In this document: positions 32,763 to 43,376 of the stretch, one piece after another
How the letters are laid out: each line of letters opens with the position of its first letter
Numbering within the stretch: position 1 is the first letter of the stretch
Assembly: GCA_035293565.1 (NCBI GenBank)
Contig: DATGMP010000112.1
Span: 1 to 64,000 of the forward strand
Length of the DNA: 64,000 nucleotides
DNA from: DATGMP01 sp035293565
Lineage (GTDB): Bacteria > Pseudomonadota > Alphaproteobacteria > BOG-932 > Roseiterribacteraceae
Direction: 5' to 3'
Translations under genes and position numbers: made by a program
The notes under the pieces: generated by a model
Told to the model about the DNA's origin: nothing
The model's database searches: none
What the model saw: only the letters and a program-made list of their open reading frames with translations

Positions 32763-32939
32763 ATGGAAGTCCGAACCAAACAATATCGGAACCGTGTGCT
32801 GCGGGCGCGGCGGGATCACGACGCATGGCGCGTTTCCATCGGCGGAACGGATATGGAAACCGGCCTACATGCCGACCTTGAAGATGCCTTCGCGGAAGCG
32901 AAGCGCTACGTTGATCATCTCCCGATATTTCAACCCTGA
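32763..32939 (+). CDS. 58-residue small hypothetical protein
   Basis: Short frame with an AGGATGAG ribosome site 5 bases before the ATG. The sequence is alpha/beta-like: a charged start (MEVRTKQYRNRVLRARR), a strand AWRVSIGG, then a helix DLEDAFAEAKRYVDHL. Codon composition is coding-like. No family recognised. Confidence 0.55.
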   Translation: MEVRTKQYRNRVLRARRDHDAWRVSIGGTDMETGLHADLEDAFAEAKRYVDHLPIFQP

Positions 32940-32968
32940 TCGGGAACAACGCGTGAAGGCGTCCGAGC

Positions 32969-33187
32969 TCACGCATGCGGACCGAAATAGGTGCAGACCG
33001 CAGCCGCTTCGATGGTCGGGTGCATGTGAGGGCATAGGATAAGCGGAAGCTCGCTCAGGTTCGAATTATACCGGCCAAGTCTATAGAAACCGGTGCCGTT
33101 GCCGTTCGCGTCCAAGACCTCATGCACTCTATACCGAAGAACCAACGGCGTGTTCCTTTGCGGACGCCATGTTTCGGGATATCGCAT
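32969..33187 (-). CDS. small hypothetical protein overlapping the desaturase end
   Basis: 72 residues from ATG 33187, or 52 from a GTG at 33127. The shared part (HEVLDANGNGTGFYRLGRY, ending CPHMHPTIEAAAVCTYFG) has two Cys and several His. The longer form overlaps the last 59 bp of the desaturase gene in another frame; the GTG start would avoid all but 3 bases. No family recognised and no clear ribosome site. Confidence 0.4.
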   Translation of the reverse strand: MRYPETWRPQRNTPLVLRYRVHEVLDANGNGTGFYRLGRYNSNLSELPLILCPHMHPTIEAAAVCTYFGPHA

Positions 33188-34214
33188 CCCCGACGTCGGC
33201 GAGTCGCACCATCCGCCGATTGGCCTCGTCCCACAATATGAGCCTCAGAGACCTGAGGCCTTGGCGCAAGGTCAATGTTGTTGCGGCTTGGAGTGCGGGA
33301 ATGGAATCGTGGCACGCCTGGAGCCGATAGTTCGGCACGCGCGGGCTCAGATGGTGGACGTGATGGAAGCCGATGTTCCCGGTGAACCATTGCAAGATGC
33401 GAGGCAACGCGAAGTAAGACGAGCCCTGGAGCGCGGCGCTTTGCGCATTCCACGCGTTCTGACGAGTCCAGACTACGCCCTCGTAGCGATGCTGGATTGC
33501 GAACAGTCCAATTCCCATTATGGAGGCGAGCGTGATGATCGGCAGTTGGACCATGAGCACATCCTTAAGGCCGACCAGCAGCGTGAGCGCGCCGAACAGC
33601 GTCAGAATCGCGAGGTTCGTCCAATAGACCGATCGCCGCTCCCGACTCCAGGCTCTGGGGGTATCGAAGGGGATTCGATAGAGGAAGAGGAAGACCAGCG
33701 GCGGAACGACGAACTGCGCCACGATCGGATGGCGCACAAAGCGATGGACGAAGCGACCCCAGGATGACAGCGCTCGATATTCCTCGACGGTGAGGCATGC
33801 CGAATAGATATCGGCGCCGGACTCCCGCCGGTCCAGGTTGTTCCAGTTGCTGTGGTGGCAATTATGCTGTCGGCGCCAGTTGGCGTACGGCGTGAGCGTG
33901 ATCACGCTGCACGCGCGACCGAGCAGATCATTGGCGCGGCGCGACTTGAAGAAAGCGCCGTGACCGCAATCGTGCTGGATGATGAAGGTACGAACGACGA
34001 AGCCGGCCGTCGGAACAGCGAGCAGCAAGGTCAGCAGGTAAGAGACATGCAGCGACCAGTACATCGCAGCACAGGATGCCGCGAACAATCCAATCGAGGT
34101 GATGATCTGAAACGCGCTTTCGGCGAGGCTTGGAGTTTCATAACGAGCGACGAGCGATCGCAATCCAGACTGGGGGTGAGCGTCGGGGTGGCAGAAATCG
34201 GTAACTTGGGGCAT
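33129..34214 (-). CDS. membrane fatty-acid desaturase
   Basis: 361-residue integral membrane diiron enzyme. The three histidine boxes are HDCGH (81-85), HNCHH (117-121) and HHVHH (284-288), in the spacing of acyl-lipid desaturases of the omega-6/delta-12 type. Hydrophobic segments flank them (about 35-80, 165-180, 198-240). It would introduce a double bond into membrane acyl chains, adjusting fluidity. It lies between cspA and ndvB on the same strand, fitting cold or envelope adaptation, though no operon is evident: gaps are over 300 bp on the upstream side. Confidence 0.92.
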   Translation of the reverse strand: MPQVTDFCHPDAHPQSGLRSLVARYETPSLAESAFQIITSIGLFAASCAAMYWSLHVSYLLTLLLAVPTAGFVVRTFIIQHDCGHGAFFKSRRANDLLGRACSVITLTPYANWRRQHNCHHSNWNNLDRRESGADIYSACLTVEEYRALSSWGRFVHRFVRHPIVAQFVVPPLVFLFLYRIPFDTPRAWSRERRSVYWTNLAILTLFGALTLLVGLKDVLMVQLPIITLASIMGIGLFAIQHRYEGVVWTRQNAWNAQSAALQGSSYFALPRILQWFTGNIGFHHVHHLSPRVPNYRLQACHDSIPALQAATTLTLRQGLRSLRLILWDEANRRMVRLADVGDAISRNMASAKEHAVGSSV

Positions 34215-34553
34215 GATTCTCCGAAAGGATTGCAGCCGGCTGAATTGTCGACTGGATCACTTTTCAATCGGGAGAACCGTGGCAGCCGGCCGGGTGGACA
34301 GCGGTGAGGTCGGAGGGAGCCCGAGCGGAACGTGATGCTACCACATATGCCCCTCTCGCGGGTCGCATTCAAGGAAAGCGCTCATCCATCGACCGACGAG
34401 ACCTGACGCCGGAGGCAGCAATGGGAACTCAAAAACGGCAATAAAGCGGAAATATGTCGATACCACTCATCGAATCACATCCGGCGGAAACTATGCTGTT
34501 TGTCTTTGTGAATATGACGTGTGCCGACGGCTGTCTCACTGCGCCCAAACCGC
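34215..34553. other. intergenic region between ndvB and desaturase
   Basis: About 340 bp downstream of ndvB. One + strand frame (34454-34684) runs into the ndvB 3' end but has no ribosome site or protein-like composition. The rest probably holds the desaturase promoter. No terminator with a U-tract is evident. Confidence 0.4.
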
Positions 34554-37500
34554 TCACGCGCCGCTTTTGCCTATGCCTCGCCCGAGGATTAAGCTCACCT
34601 TATGAAGCCCGCGATCATCCATCAGAGGAATTCGCATCGACTCCACCGGAAGGAGCGGCTTGCCGTCCAGCTCTATCCGGCTGATCCCATGCTGGACTTC
34701 GTCGGGGTTCTCGACTGAGATCTCGTAACGGGCCGAGCGGTACCGCAATACGATCTCGAAGTGCCGCCACGCCGCCGGAATGCATGGATCCAGAAGAAGG
34801 TGCGATCCTCGCAGACGTAAGCCAAGAATTCCTTCGATGCCTGCTTGGTACATCCAGCCGGCCGAGCCTGTATACCAAGTCCATCCGCCGCGCCCAACAT
34901 GCGGGGCGACCGAGTATATGTCGGCCGCAACGACGTAAGGTTCGACCCGATAGCGATGGACGCCAGCCCGCGTGCGCGAATGATTGATGGGATTGATGAG
35001 CGAGAACAGTTCGGCTGCTTTATCGCCGTCACCCAGCATTGCCAATGCGATCACCGACCAGGCTGCCGCATGCGTGTATTGGCCGCCGTTCTCGCGGATC
35101 CCGGGCGGATAGCCCTTGATGTAACCCGGATCGAGTGGCGTCTTGTCGAATGGCGGCGTGAAGAGGAGGGCCAAGCCGTCATCATTGCGGGTCAGTTGTT
35201 CGCCGGCGGCGGCCATGGCGCGCCTGGAACGAACAGGATCACCGGCCGCAGAAATGACGCTCCAGGACTGGGCGATCGAGTCGATTCGGCATTCCTCGTT
35301 CAGCGCCGATCCGAACGGCGTCCCATCGTCGAAATAGCCGCGTCGATACCAGTCATTATCCCAACCGTCGCGCTCCAATGAAGCCTTAAGCGTTGTCATG
35401 TGCGACCGCCACCGGGCTGCGCGATCGCTCTCGCCGCGTGCGTCGGCCAATGGGGTAAAGCGTGATAGAGCGGCGAAAAGGAACCAAGCGAGCCAGACGC
35501 TCTCGCCTCTGCCCTCCGCGCCCACCCGATTGAGGCCGTCGTTCCAGTCGCCTGTGCCGATCAAGGGTAATCCGTGCTTGCCAAGCTCTAGACTCTGATC
35601 GAGGCCGCGGGCGCAATGCTCGAACAAGGACGCCGTCTCGTCCGCGATCGTGGGCCGGAAATAGGCGTCGTGCTCGTCGGATCCCAATGCCTGCCCTTCG
35701 AGAAACGGAACGACTTCATCTAGAATCGCAATCTCGCCAGTCACCTCGATATAGCGAGCGGTTGCATAGGCGAGCCAAATCCGATCGTCCGAAATCCGAG
35801 TCCGTACGCCTTGTCCGGCCGGCGGCAGCCACCAATGCTGGACGTCGCCCTCGGCGAATTGTCGGCCGGCGGCGCGTAGCAGGTGTTCTCGCGCAATCGC
35901 CGACTCCGTGAGGACGACCGCCATTCCATCCTGCAGCTGATCGCGGAAGCCGTAGGCGCCGCTCGACTGGTAGAACGCCGATCGCGCCCACATCCGGCAG
36001 ACGATGGTCTGATAGAGCATCCAGCGATTCAGCAGGATGTCCATCGAGCGATCAGGTGTCTTGACTTGAATCGTGCCGAGCGCATCGTCCCAATGATCGA
36101 GAACATTCCGAAAAACGATATCGAGATCGGCTGCTCGGTATCGCGTTATCAAGGATTGCGCGTCGGACGCGGTCGTCGCCTCGCCGAGCAAGAACACCAC
36201 CTCGGTTGTGCCTTCGGGCTCCAGAACGATGTGCGTTTGAAGAGCGCCGCAAGGATCGAAACCGGCCCCGACATTGTTGGTGAGAGCTTTGTTCGTCGCG
36301 AGTGCTGCCGGATTGTCAAGTGCTCCGTTGCGTCCAAGAAACTCTCGTCGATCGCCCGTCCAAGCGGTTTGCCGTCCGGCCAGGTCCGCAAAAGCCACGC
36401 GCGAACCGAACGTTGCATTCCAGGGGTTCCGAGCGAACATTGCGCCTGTGTCGGAGTCGATATCGGTCACGATGAAGGGCGCGGAAGCGGCGCGCAACGG
36501 GCCGAGCACCCACTCTATGTAGGCCGTGACTGAAAACCGGCGCGTTCGTCCCGAGAGATTGCGGATCGTCAGTCGCGAGATCTTGATAGGGTCCTCGAGC
36601 GGCACGTATTGAACGAGCTCGAGCGCGACGCCATTGGCGGTGTGTTCGAATCGGCTATACCCCTGGCCGTGCCGGACGATATAGGGCGCCGACGCGTCGC
36701 GGATCGGGAGCGCCGTCGGCCCCCAAAGTACGCCGCTCTCCTCGTCGCGCAGATAGATGATCTCGCCGGAGCGATCTGTGACGGGATCGTTGGACCAGGG
36801 TGTGAGCTGGTTTTCGCGGCTATTGATCGACCACGTATAGCCGCATCCCTCAACCGCGACATGGAAGCCGAACGCGGGATTGGCGATGACGTTGATCCAT
36901 GGGGCGGGCGTCGACTGGCCGGCGCTCAGGATAGTCACGTACTCCCGCCCGTTCGAGCCGAAGCCGCCGAGCCCGTTGAAGAACTCCAATGCAGGCCGCT
37001 CGGTGGTTGGTTGAGGTCGGTCCGAGGTGGCCGTGCGCCTCGGCGGCGGCACCGTATCGGTGCTCGACGCCCGGCGATGGTTGATCTGGTCGGCCAGAGT
37101 TCCTCGGCGTCCCACCAGCTCTATCCGGGCGATAGACCGAAGCAAGGCTCGTGTCTCCGCTGAAATGAGGTCGGCACGAAGCACGAATACCGAGCCGCGC
37201 GCACCGCCCTCTCCGATATGGGGCCGCGATTGACTCGTTCGGACCAAAGTTTCCAGGGCGTTTTGGAGATCCTGAACGTAGGAAGACGCTTTCTCGTTCA
37301 GAATGACGAGGTCGACAGCGAGCTGTCTTATTCGCCAATATTCATGGGCGCGCAGCAGCTGGCGGACGATAGCGACGTCCTCGACATCATCGATGCGCAC
37401 GAGAACGATCGGAAGGTCGCCGGAGATGCTTTGTGCCCAGAGCGCCGGCGGAGGCCCGGCGCCGCGGCCTATCGCATCGGATGCGGGACGCATAGATGGA

Positions 37501-40500
37501 TTGGCATAGAGAACATGACTCGCAAGCTGTTGAAAGAGGCTCGCCTCGCCCGGATCAACGCCGAGATGCCGCAATTGCACCTGCATCTGGGTCCAGGCGA
37601 GCGTGCCTGCGCGCTCGAAAGCATTCGCGTCATGATGCTTGTCGATCAAGTCCATGATCTCGCCGCGCGACCCGGCGACGACCGTCCAAAATGCGATATG
37701 CGCCGCCCCGCCGGGAGGAACCGACAGGCGGCGGCGAAGCGCGAAAATCGGATCGAGGACCGTGCCGACCGTGTTTGACAGAGGCCGGCCATCCAACACC
37801 GCGATCGGCGACCGAACATCGCGTCCGCGGCCAAGGAAGCGCGCCCTGTCGGTTTCGATCTCCGGTTTTCCCGCCGCGGCGCCTTCCACGACCGCGAGGT
37901 GCGCGGCCCATATTTCGGGCTCGGCGGGGTCGCGACGGCGCCGCGTCGCAAGGATAGCGCCAAGCTTGGCGATGTACTCGGTTTGCACGAAAAGCTTCGA
38001 GAAGGTTTGGTGGGCCGCGTCGGATCGCGGCGGCGCGAGCACCAGCTCGGCATATGAGGTGAGTTCGATTTCCCGAGCACCACTGCCGGCATTTGCCACG
38101 GTCACGCGGCGAACCTCGGCATCGTCTTCGGGAGAGACGAGGATCTCAACGGTCGTGGTGATCGTCCCATCCCGGCGAACGAATACCGCCCGATCCTCGG
38201 AGTACGTGACCTCGTAGCTATCGGCCTCCACGCCGGTCGGCTGGAAGCCCGCCGACCATACTTCGCCATTCCGGACGTCGCGCAGAAAGATATAGCTGCC
38301 CCAATCATCCCGCGTGGGATCTTCACGCCAGCGAGTCACGGCGCAATCGCGCCACTGGCTGTATCCGGATCCGGCCGCGGTGAGCATGACCGCGTAGCTG
38401 CCGTTCGACAGCAGATGGGTCTGTGGGGTGGCGGCGTGCGGCGAGAGGATTCGTCGCGGGGCGGGGAGCTCCATCTCATGAACCGCGGGGGCCGTCTTGA
38501 CTTCCTCAGCCCGCGGCCGTGCCACGGCGACGTCCCGAGGCGTCCGTTCCTGCAAGAGGAGCTCCGTGGCCTGGATCATCGGCTCGGCATGAAACCGCGC
38601 CCTCATCTTGCCGTCCTGCAGAGCATTGGCGACGGCGACGATCGTCATGCCCTGGTGGTGGGCCATGAAGGCTCGGACGATCGCGACGCTCTTGCCTTCG
38701 GGCAGGCGTGTCGGCGTGTAGTCCAAAGCCTCGTAGAAGCCGTAGCGCCCGAGTGCGCCGACGGCGTCAAGTCGTGCGAAGTTGCGGGCGGCTGCTCCCG
38801 GATCGACCATCGCGGCGAGCGCCGTCGCATAGGGCGCGACGACTGCGTTTTCGCTAAGTCCGCGCTTCAGTCCGAGACCAGGCACGCCGAAATTGGAATA
38901 TTGATAGGTGAATTCGAGGTCCCGGGCGTTATAGGCCGATTCCGAAATGCCCCAGGGTACGCCGAGCGTAGCGCCGTAGTGCATCTGCCTCCGGACAATG
39001 AGACGGCTCGTGTGCTCGAGCAGGCTGCCGGCCGGTGCCCGCATGACGAGCGACGGCATCAGGTACTCGAACATCGATCCCGACCAGGAGATCAAGGCCG
39101 CGCCGTGCTCGACAGGAGTGACGGCGCGGCCGAGGCGAAACCAATGCCGCGCCGCGACATCGCCCTTGGCGATCGCGACGAAGCTCGCGAGGCGCGCTTC
39201 CGAGGCAAGCAGGTCGTAGCAGCTCGGATCGAGCCGGTCCTCGCCGACGACATATCCGATCGAGAGCAGCTTTCGGTCGGGGTCGATGAGGAAACCGAAC
39301 TCCATCCCCGCGGCCAGGGTCCGCGCGGTCGCTCCCAGAACCGCAAGACGTTGGTCGAGCAACCGCCGCGCGTCGGCGTTCAGCGACACGTCGCGGAGGT
39401 GACTGTCGATCGAGCGCTGAGTGGCTTCGGACCAGTGTAGCAATTCACGTGCCGCGTCGTCGCCCTGTTCGCTGGCCAGCGCTCGGGCGATATCGGTCAT
39501 CGTGTCGGCCATTGGCTCGAGCGCGGTCAGGCGCGCTGCGATGTCTTGCAGTCCTTGAGCGTCTTGGCGAAGCGCGGCGGCCACCGCTTCGACCGCGCCG
39601 TCAAGCTCGAGCCGAGAGATGGCGTGGTTACGACGGTCGTCGGGGAGCGCATGCAAAGACGCGCGAGTCAGGTTTACGGCATCTTCGATCCCGTCGATCG
39701 GATCGGGAGCCGACATCGAGTGTGTCGTCCACTCCCGGCATGCATTCGCCAGAGCGATGAGATGGCCGGCCAGATTACCGCTATCCACGGATGAAACATA
39801 TCGCGGTTCAAGCGGTCGAAGGTCCTGCGTATCGTACCAATTATAGAAATGGCCTCGGAATCGCTGGAGATCGCCCATGGTCGCGAGAGTCGCTTCCAGA
39901 CGCTCCACCGTGTCTACGATCCCTGCCCATCCGAAGTCGCGGGCGTTCACCGCCGACAGCAAGTACAGTCCGAGATTGGTGGGTGAGGTTCGGTGAGCAA
40001 TCGTGGGCTTCGGATCTTCCTGAAAATTATCCGGCGGCAACATATGGTCCGCAGCGGTCACGAACGCCTCGAAGAAGCGCCATGTGCGACGGGCGACCAA
40101 CCGCAGCGCATGGGCATCCGCCTCCGAAATCGACAGGCGCCCTGCCACCGGCGGTGAGCGGCTTGACCACCGAGCGATCGCCGGAGCGACGACCCAAAGG
40201 ATGACGAAAGGCGTACCGACAACCCAGGCGCCGTTGCCGATGAGGGAGACGGCGATCGCGGCGGAAATGCCGATGGCGACGCCGCCGGCCATCTGATGAT
40301 AGAAGCTCGCGACGCCGAGCCGGGGACTCACCTTCGCCTGGGCCGCGGTCGTCCATTCGAGCAAGCGGCGGCGACTGACGAACAGGCGGAATAGCGTCCG
40401 CAGGATCGCGTCGGACATCAACCAGGCTTGATGGGCGAGGAACGTGATCGAGAAGGCCATTTGCGTCAGTGCAAGCCAAAGATCGGCGCCGAGGGCCGCG

Positions 40501-43172
40501 AAATGGCTCCTCGCCGTAATCCCGGCCCGCCGCGGCACGATCGCGCTGAGAACCGGCAGCAGAACGGGCAGGGCGATCGTCGACAGAACAAAACCCTCCC
40601 ATAGGAGAGCGGCATTCAACGGCAGCAGCCACCCCGCCGCGATCGCGAGAACGCTCGCCGGCGCGGACAGCGTCCGCCGCAAATTATCGATCATTTTCCA
40701 GAGTCCGATGGCAGGAATGGCGTTCCGGCGTCGATCTCGCCCCGAACCCGATCCATAACCGAGTATCCAGGGAAGAAGCTGCCAATCGCCTCGGGCCCAC
40801 CGATGGTGACGCGATGCATCGACATCATACCCGGAGGGAAATTCCTCGACGACTTCGACGTCGGAGACGAGCCCGGCCCTGGCGAACGTCCCTTCGAAGA
40901 GATCGTGGCTGAGAAGCCTGTTCTCGCCCGCGCGTCCGTCGAGCGCGGCTATGAAGGCATCGACGTCATAAATGCCCTTGCCGACATACGAGCCTTCGCC
41001 GAAGAGGTCCTGATACACATCCGACACCGCGGCGGCGTAAGGGTCGATGCCGTTCATGCTGGAGAAGACGCGCTGGAACAACGAGCCTTCGCGGCCGATC
41101 GGCAGCGACGGCGTTACGCGCGGCTGCAATACACCGTAGCCTTCGACGACGCGGCCGACGGCGCGGTCGAATCGCGGACGGTTGAGGGGATGCGCAGCCT
41201 TGCCGACGAGACGTTGAGCGGCCTCTCGAGGCAGCCGTGTGTCGGCGTCGAGCGTGATGACGTAGCGGACGCCGGTCGGCGCTGTGGGCGAACGTCCCTC
41301 GATCGCCATGAAGGTCGTATCCGTTGCCCCGCGCAGCAGCCGATTCAACTCATGGAGCTTCCCCCGTTTGCGTTCCCAACCGATCCAGAGCTCCTGTCCC
41401 GGATTCCAAACCCGTCGGCGATGGAGCAGGAGGAAACGCGACCCGCCGGCACCCGGGCCATGAAGGCGATTCAGGCGCGCGATCCCCTCAGCGGCGGCGT
41501 CGAGGAGCGCTTGGTCGCCGTCCGTCCGCTCCGTCTTAGCGTCCGCCCAATCCGAAAGCAGAGCGAAGTGGAGTTCCCCTTCCGGGGTCGCAAGGTGATG
41601 AACCTCCAGCCGCTCGATCTGCTCGTTGAGCGCGGCAGGCGTCGTTAGAAGGACGGGAACCGCGATCAGGGTCCTGAGATCGGCGGGCACGCCGCCGCGC
41701 AGCTCCAGGCTTGGCAGCAGGGTTGCGCCGATCCCGCGGGTGACGCCGCGGTTTACGAGCGCGGTCGCGGCATCGGTCGCCGGAACCAGCCCGAGCACCG
41801 CCAGCAGAATGAGCCACGATGCGCCGCTTCCTGCTTCCCACAGGCCGAGCAGGGGTATCGATAGAAGGATCGTAGTGACGACGATGACCCCGCCGACATA
41901 GGCGCCGATGCCTGTTCTCGTAATATAGCGGCGCATCCACATCGTAGGCGTGGGCCGAAACGCGACTGTGATTTCGAACGCGCGGCGGCCGCCGCCGATG
42001 AGGTGATATCCGGGGTCTCGCGCGCGTCCGTCGCATGCACCGCCTACCCCTCCCATTGGCGGCTTCGAATCGCTCGCGGCCTGAAGCGCTGCGGACGCGA
42101 TTTCCAGCTCCGTCAGCTTGGAGCCTCGCGCGAGCTCCTCGATCGCTGTGCGATAGAGATTGCGTGTCGGGAAATCCATGCTCGCGAAGTCGCTGCCGGA
42201 CCGGAGCAGGTCATCGACGAGGCTCACTCTTTCGAACAGCTCCGTCCAATCCACGTCAGAGATGAGCCGCATGCTCGTGATGACGTTTCGCGCCGTTACG
42301 TTGGTCGTGCCTTGGCTTTGGTGCTCGTCGTGAACGATCTCGTCGGCAGTCGTCCCTTGCGCCGCAAGTCGCTGGTCGAGCCATACCAAGGCAGGCGTCA
42401 CCTTGGGATCCTGATCGCGCAGCCGCTGAACGAGCTGGACCGCGAAGGATCCGGGCAGAGATCGCTGTTGGTAGCGCTGCAGGACGAGAGTTGCCGGCTC
42501 CGGCGCTCGCCCATTCACGCCGAGTAGTCTGTCGGCGACGATATCGGCCTCTTGGCGCGCGAGGCGGCTGCTTACGATCCGCTCGGCGGCACGTCGAAGA
42601 TTCTCGACGAGGACGATGCGCAGCGTGATCGCCACCGCCCAGAGTTCTCCGATCGTCAGCGGATCGATGCGTTGGTACGCCTGGACGAACCGGCATAGCA
42701 TATCCGGATCGAAGCGGCTGTCGGTGTGGGCGACGAATGCCCAGGCGATGCCGAAGACTCGTGGATAACCGGTGAACGGTCCGTCGATCAGCTTGGGCAA
42801 TTGCCGGTAATAACCCGACGGCAGGTCATCGCTGACCTCGCGGATCTGTTCCTCCACGACATGATAATTGTCGAGGAGCCACTCGGCGGCCGGCGTGACA
42901 TCGTGACCCTCGTCGACCGCCTCCGCGATTGCGCGATAGGCTTCGAGCAAAACCGATCCATTGTCCTTCAGCCGGGCCGCGATCGACCGGCCGGTCATCG
43001 GCCTCATGGTACTGGGCTGGGCTGCCGCGAGCGTCGCCGCATGCTGCTCGAGGCGTTCGGCGCTGAAGAGCTCTTCCCGGATGGATCTTTCATTATCCCA
43101 AGGCGGAACGGGGGAACGAGCCCATGGGGCGCGAAGAAGCGCGGATTTCAAGTTAGCCTTTCTATCGCGCAC
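34554..43172 (-). CDS. ndvB: cyclic beta-1,2-glucan synthase NdvB/ChvB
   Basis: 2,872-residue inner-membrane enzyme that initiates, elongates, cuts and cyclises periplasmic beta-1,2-glucan from UDP-glucose. Order of parts: N-terminal region WDNERSIREELFSAERLEQH; membrane helices near 410-490; GT84 glycosyltransferase with LDADTRLP at about 640 and HHRWARGDW at about 792; more membrane helices to about 1010; glycoamylase-like domain about 1045-1480 (GVPWGISESAYNARD); two GH94 super-sandwich domains beginning near 1590 and 2065; and the GH94 phosphorylase-type catalytic barrel with FRDQLQDGMAVV near 2400 and TGDWNDGLNRVG near 2540. Full length for the family. GTG start; ribosome site weak. Transcribed alone. 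These glucans act in hypo-osmotic adaptation and host interaction. Confidence 0.96.
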   Translation of the reverse strand: MRDRKANLKSALLRAPWARSPVPPWDNERSIREELFSAERLEQHAATLAAAQPSTMRPMTGRSIAARLKDNGSVLLEAYRAIAEAVDEGHDVTPAAEWLLDNYHVVEEQIREVSDDLPSGYYRQLPKLIDGPFTGYPRVFGIAWAFVAHTDSRFDPDMLCRFVQAYQRIDPLTIGELWAVAITLRIVLVENLRRAAERIVSSRLARQEADIVADRLLGVNGRAPEPATLVLQRYQQRSLPGSFAVQLVQRLRDQDPKVTPALVWLDQRLAAQGTTADEIVHDEHQSQGTTNVTARNVITSMRLISDVDWTELFERVSLVDDLLRSGSDFASMDFPTRNLYRTAIEELARGSKLTELEIASAALQAASDSKPPMGGVGGACDGRARDPGYHLIGGGRRAFEITVAFRPTPTMWMRRYITRTGIGAYVGGVIVVTTILLSIPLLGLWEAGSGASWLILLAVLGLVPATDAATALVNRGVTRGIGATLLPSLELRGGVPADLRTLIAVPVLLTTPAALNEQIERLEVHHLATPEGELHFALLSDWADAKTERTDGDQALLDAAAEGIARLNRLHGPGAGGSRFLLLHRRRVWNPGQELWIGWERKRGKLHELNRLLRGATDTTFMAIEGRSPTAPTGVRYVITLDADTRLPREAAQRLVGKAAHPLNRPRFDRAVGRVVEGYGVLQPRVTPSLPIGREGSLFQRVFSSMNGIDPYAAAVSDVYQDLFGEGSYVGKGIYDVDAFIAALDGRAGENRLLSHDLFEGTFARAGLVSDVEVVEEFPSGYDVDASRHHRWARGDWQLLPWILGYGSGSGRDRRRNAIPAIGLWKMIDNLRRTLSAPASVLAIAAGWLLPLNAALLWEGFVLSTIALPVLLPVLSAIVPRRAGITARSHFAALGADLWLALTQMAFSITFLAHQAWLMSDAILRTLFRLFVSRRRLLEWTTAAQAKVSPRLGVASFYHQMAGGVAIGISAAIAVSLIGNGAWVVGTPFVILWVVAPAIARWSSRSPPVAGRLSISEADAHALRLVARRTWRFFEAFVTAADHMLPPDNFQEDPKPTIAHRTSPTNLGLYLLSAVNARDFGWAGIVDTVERLEATLATMGDLQRFRGHFYNWYDTQDLRPLEPRYVSSVDSGNLAGHLIALANACREWTTHSMSAPDPIDGIEDAVNLTRASLHALPDDRRNHAISRLELDGAVEAVAAALRQDAQGLQDIAARLTALEPMADTMTDIARALASEQGDDAARELLHWSEATQRSIDSHLRDVSLNADARRLLDQRLAVLGATARTLAAGMEFGFLIDPDRKLLSIGYVVGEDRLDPSCYDLLASEARLASFVAIAKGDVAARHWFRLGRAVTPVEHGAALISWSGSMFEYLMPSLVMRAPAGSLLEHTSRLIVRRQMHYGATLGVPWGISESAYNARDLEFTYQYSNFGVPGLGLKRGLSENAVVAPYATALAAMVDPGAAARNFARLDAVGALGRYGFYEALDYTPTRLPEGKSVAIVRAFMAHHQGMTIVAVANALQDGKMRARFHAEPMIQATELLLQERTPRDVAVARPRAEEVKTAPAVHEMELPAPRRILSPHAATPQTHLLSNGSYAVMLTAAGSGYSQWRDCAVTRWREDPTRDDWGSYIFLRDVRNGEVWSAGFQPTGVEADSYEVTYSEDRAVFVRRDGTITTTVEILVSPEDDAEVRRVTVANAGSGAREIELTSYAELVLAPPRSDAAHQTFSKLFVQTEYIAKLGAILATRRRRDPAEPEIWAAHLAVVEGAAAGKPEIETDRARFLGRGRDVRSPIAVLDGRPLSNTVGTVLDPIFALRRRLSVPPGGAAHIAFWTVVAGSRGEIMDLIDKHHDANAFERAGTLAWTQMQVQLRHLGVDPGEASLFQQLASHVLYANPSMRPASDAIGRGAGPPPALWAQSISGDLPIVLVRIDDVEDVAIVRQLLRAHEYWRIRQLAVDLVILNEKASSYVQDLQNALETLVRTSQSRPHIGEGGARGSVFVLRADLISAETRALLRSIARIELVGRRGTLADQINHRRASSTDTVPPPRRTATSDRPQPTTERPALEFFNGLGGFGSNGREYVTILSAGQSTPAPWINVIANPAFGFHVAVEGCGYTWSINSRENQLTPWSNDPVTDRSGEIIYLRDEESGVLWGPTALPIRDASAPYIVRHGQGYSRFEHTANGVALELVQYVPLEDPIKISRLTIRNLSGRTRRFSVTAYIEWVLGPLRAASAPFIVTDIDSDTGAMFARNPWNATFGSRVAFADLAGRQTAWTGDRREFLGRNGALDNPAALATNKALTNNVGAGFDPCGALQTHIVLEPEGTTEVVFLLGEATTASDAQSLITRYRAADLDIVFRNVLDHWDDALGTIQVKTPDRSMDILLNRWMLYQTIVCRMWARSAFYQSSGAYGFRDQLQDGMAVVLTESAIAREHLLRAAGRQFAEGDVQHWWLPPAGQGVRTRISDDRIWLAYATARYIEVTGEIAILDEVVPFLEGQALGSDEHDAYFRPTIADETASLFEHCARGLDQSLELGKHGLPLIGTGDWNDGLNRVGAEGRGESVWLAWFLFAALSRFTPLADARGESDRAARWRSHMTTLKASLERDGWDNDWYRRGYFDDGTPFGSALNEECRIDSIAQSWSVISAAGDPVRSRRAMAAAGEQLTRNDDGLALLFTPPFDKTPLDPGYIKGYPPGIRENGGQYTHAAAWSVIALAMLGDGDKAAELFSLINPINHSRTRAGVHRYRVEPYVVAADIYSVAPHVGRGGWTWYTGSAGWMYQAGIEGILGLRLRGSHLLLDPCIPAAWRHFEIVLRYRSARYEISVENPDEVQHGISRIELDGKPLLPVESMRIPLMDDRGLHKVSLILGRGIGKSGA

Positions 43173-43376
43173 CCCATTGAAACCGCTGGCTCCTTAGGTG
43201 CGGCGATGTGCCGGGAGTCGATCCTCGGCACAAATGACTCTACCGCCCGCAAGACGGTCGGACGTTCCGTAACGACAGGATGAACCTTAGATGATCCGGA
43301 CCCGTGTCGACGGTCGGCAGACTGAGCATACCACCAAACGGGTCGGATGTAGCTCCATTGTGAGGCGGAGGCTTGA

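Noticed and set aside
34454..34684. 76-codon + strand frame across the ndvB 3' end
   Set aside because: No ribosome site, overlaps the conserved end of ndvB, and no protein-like features.
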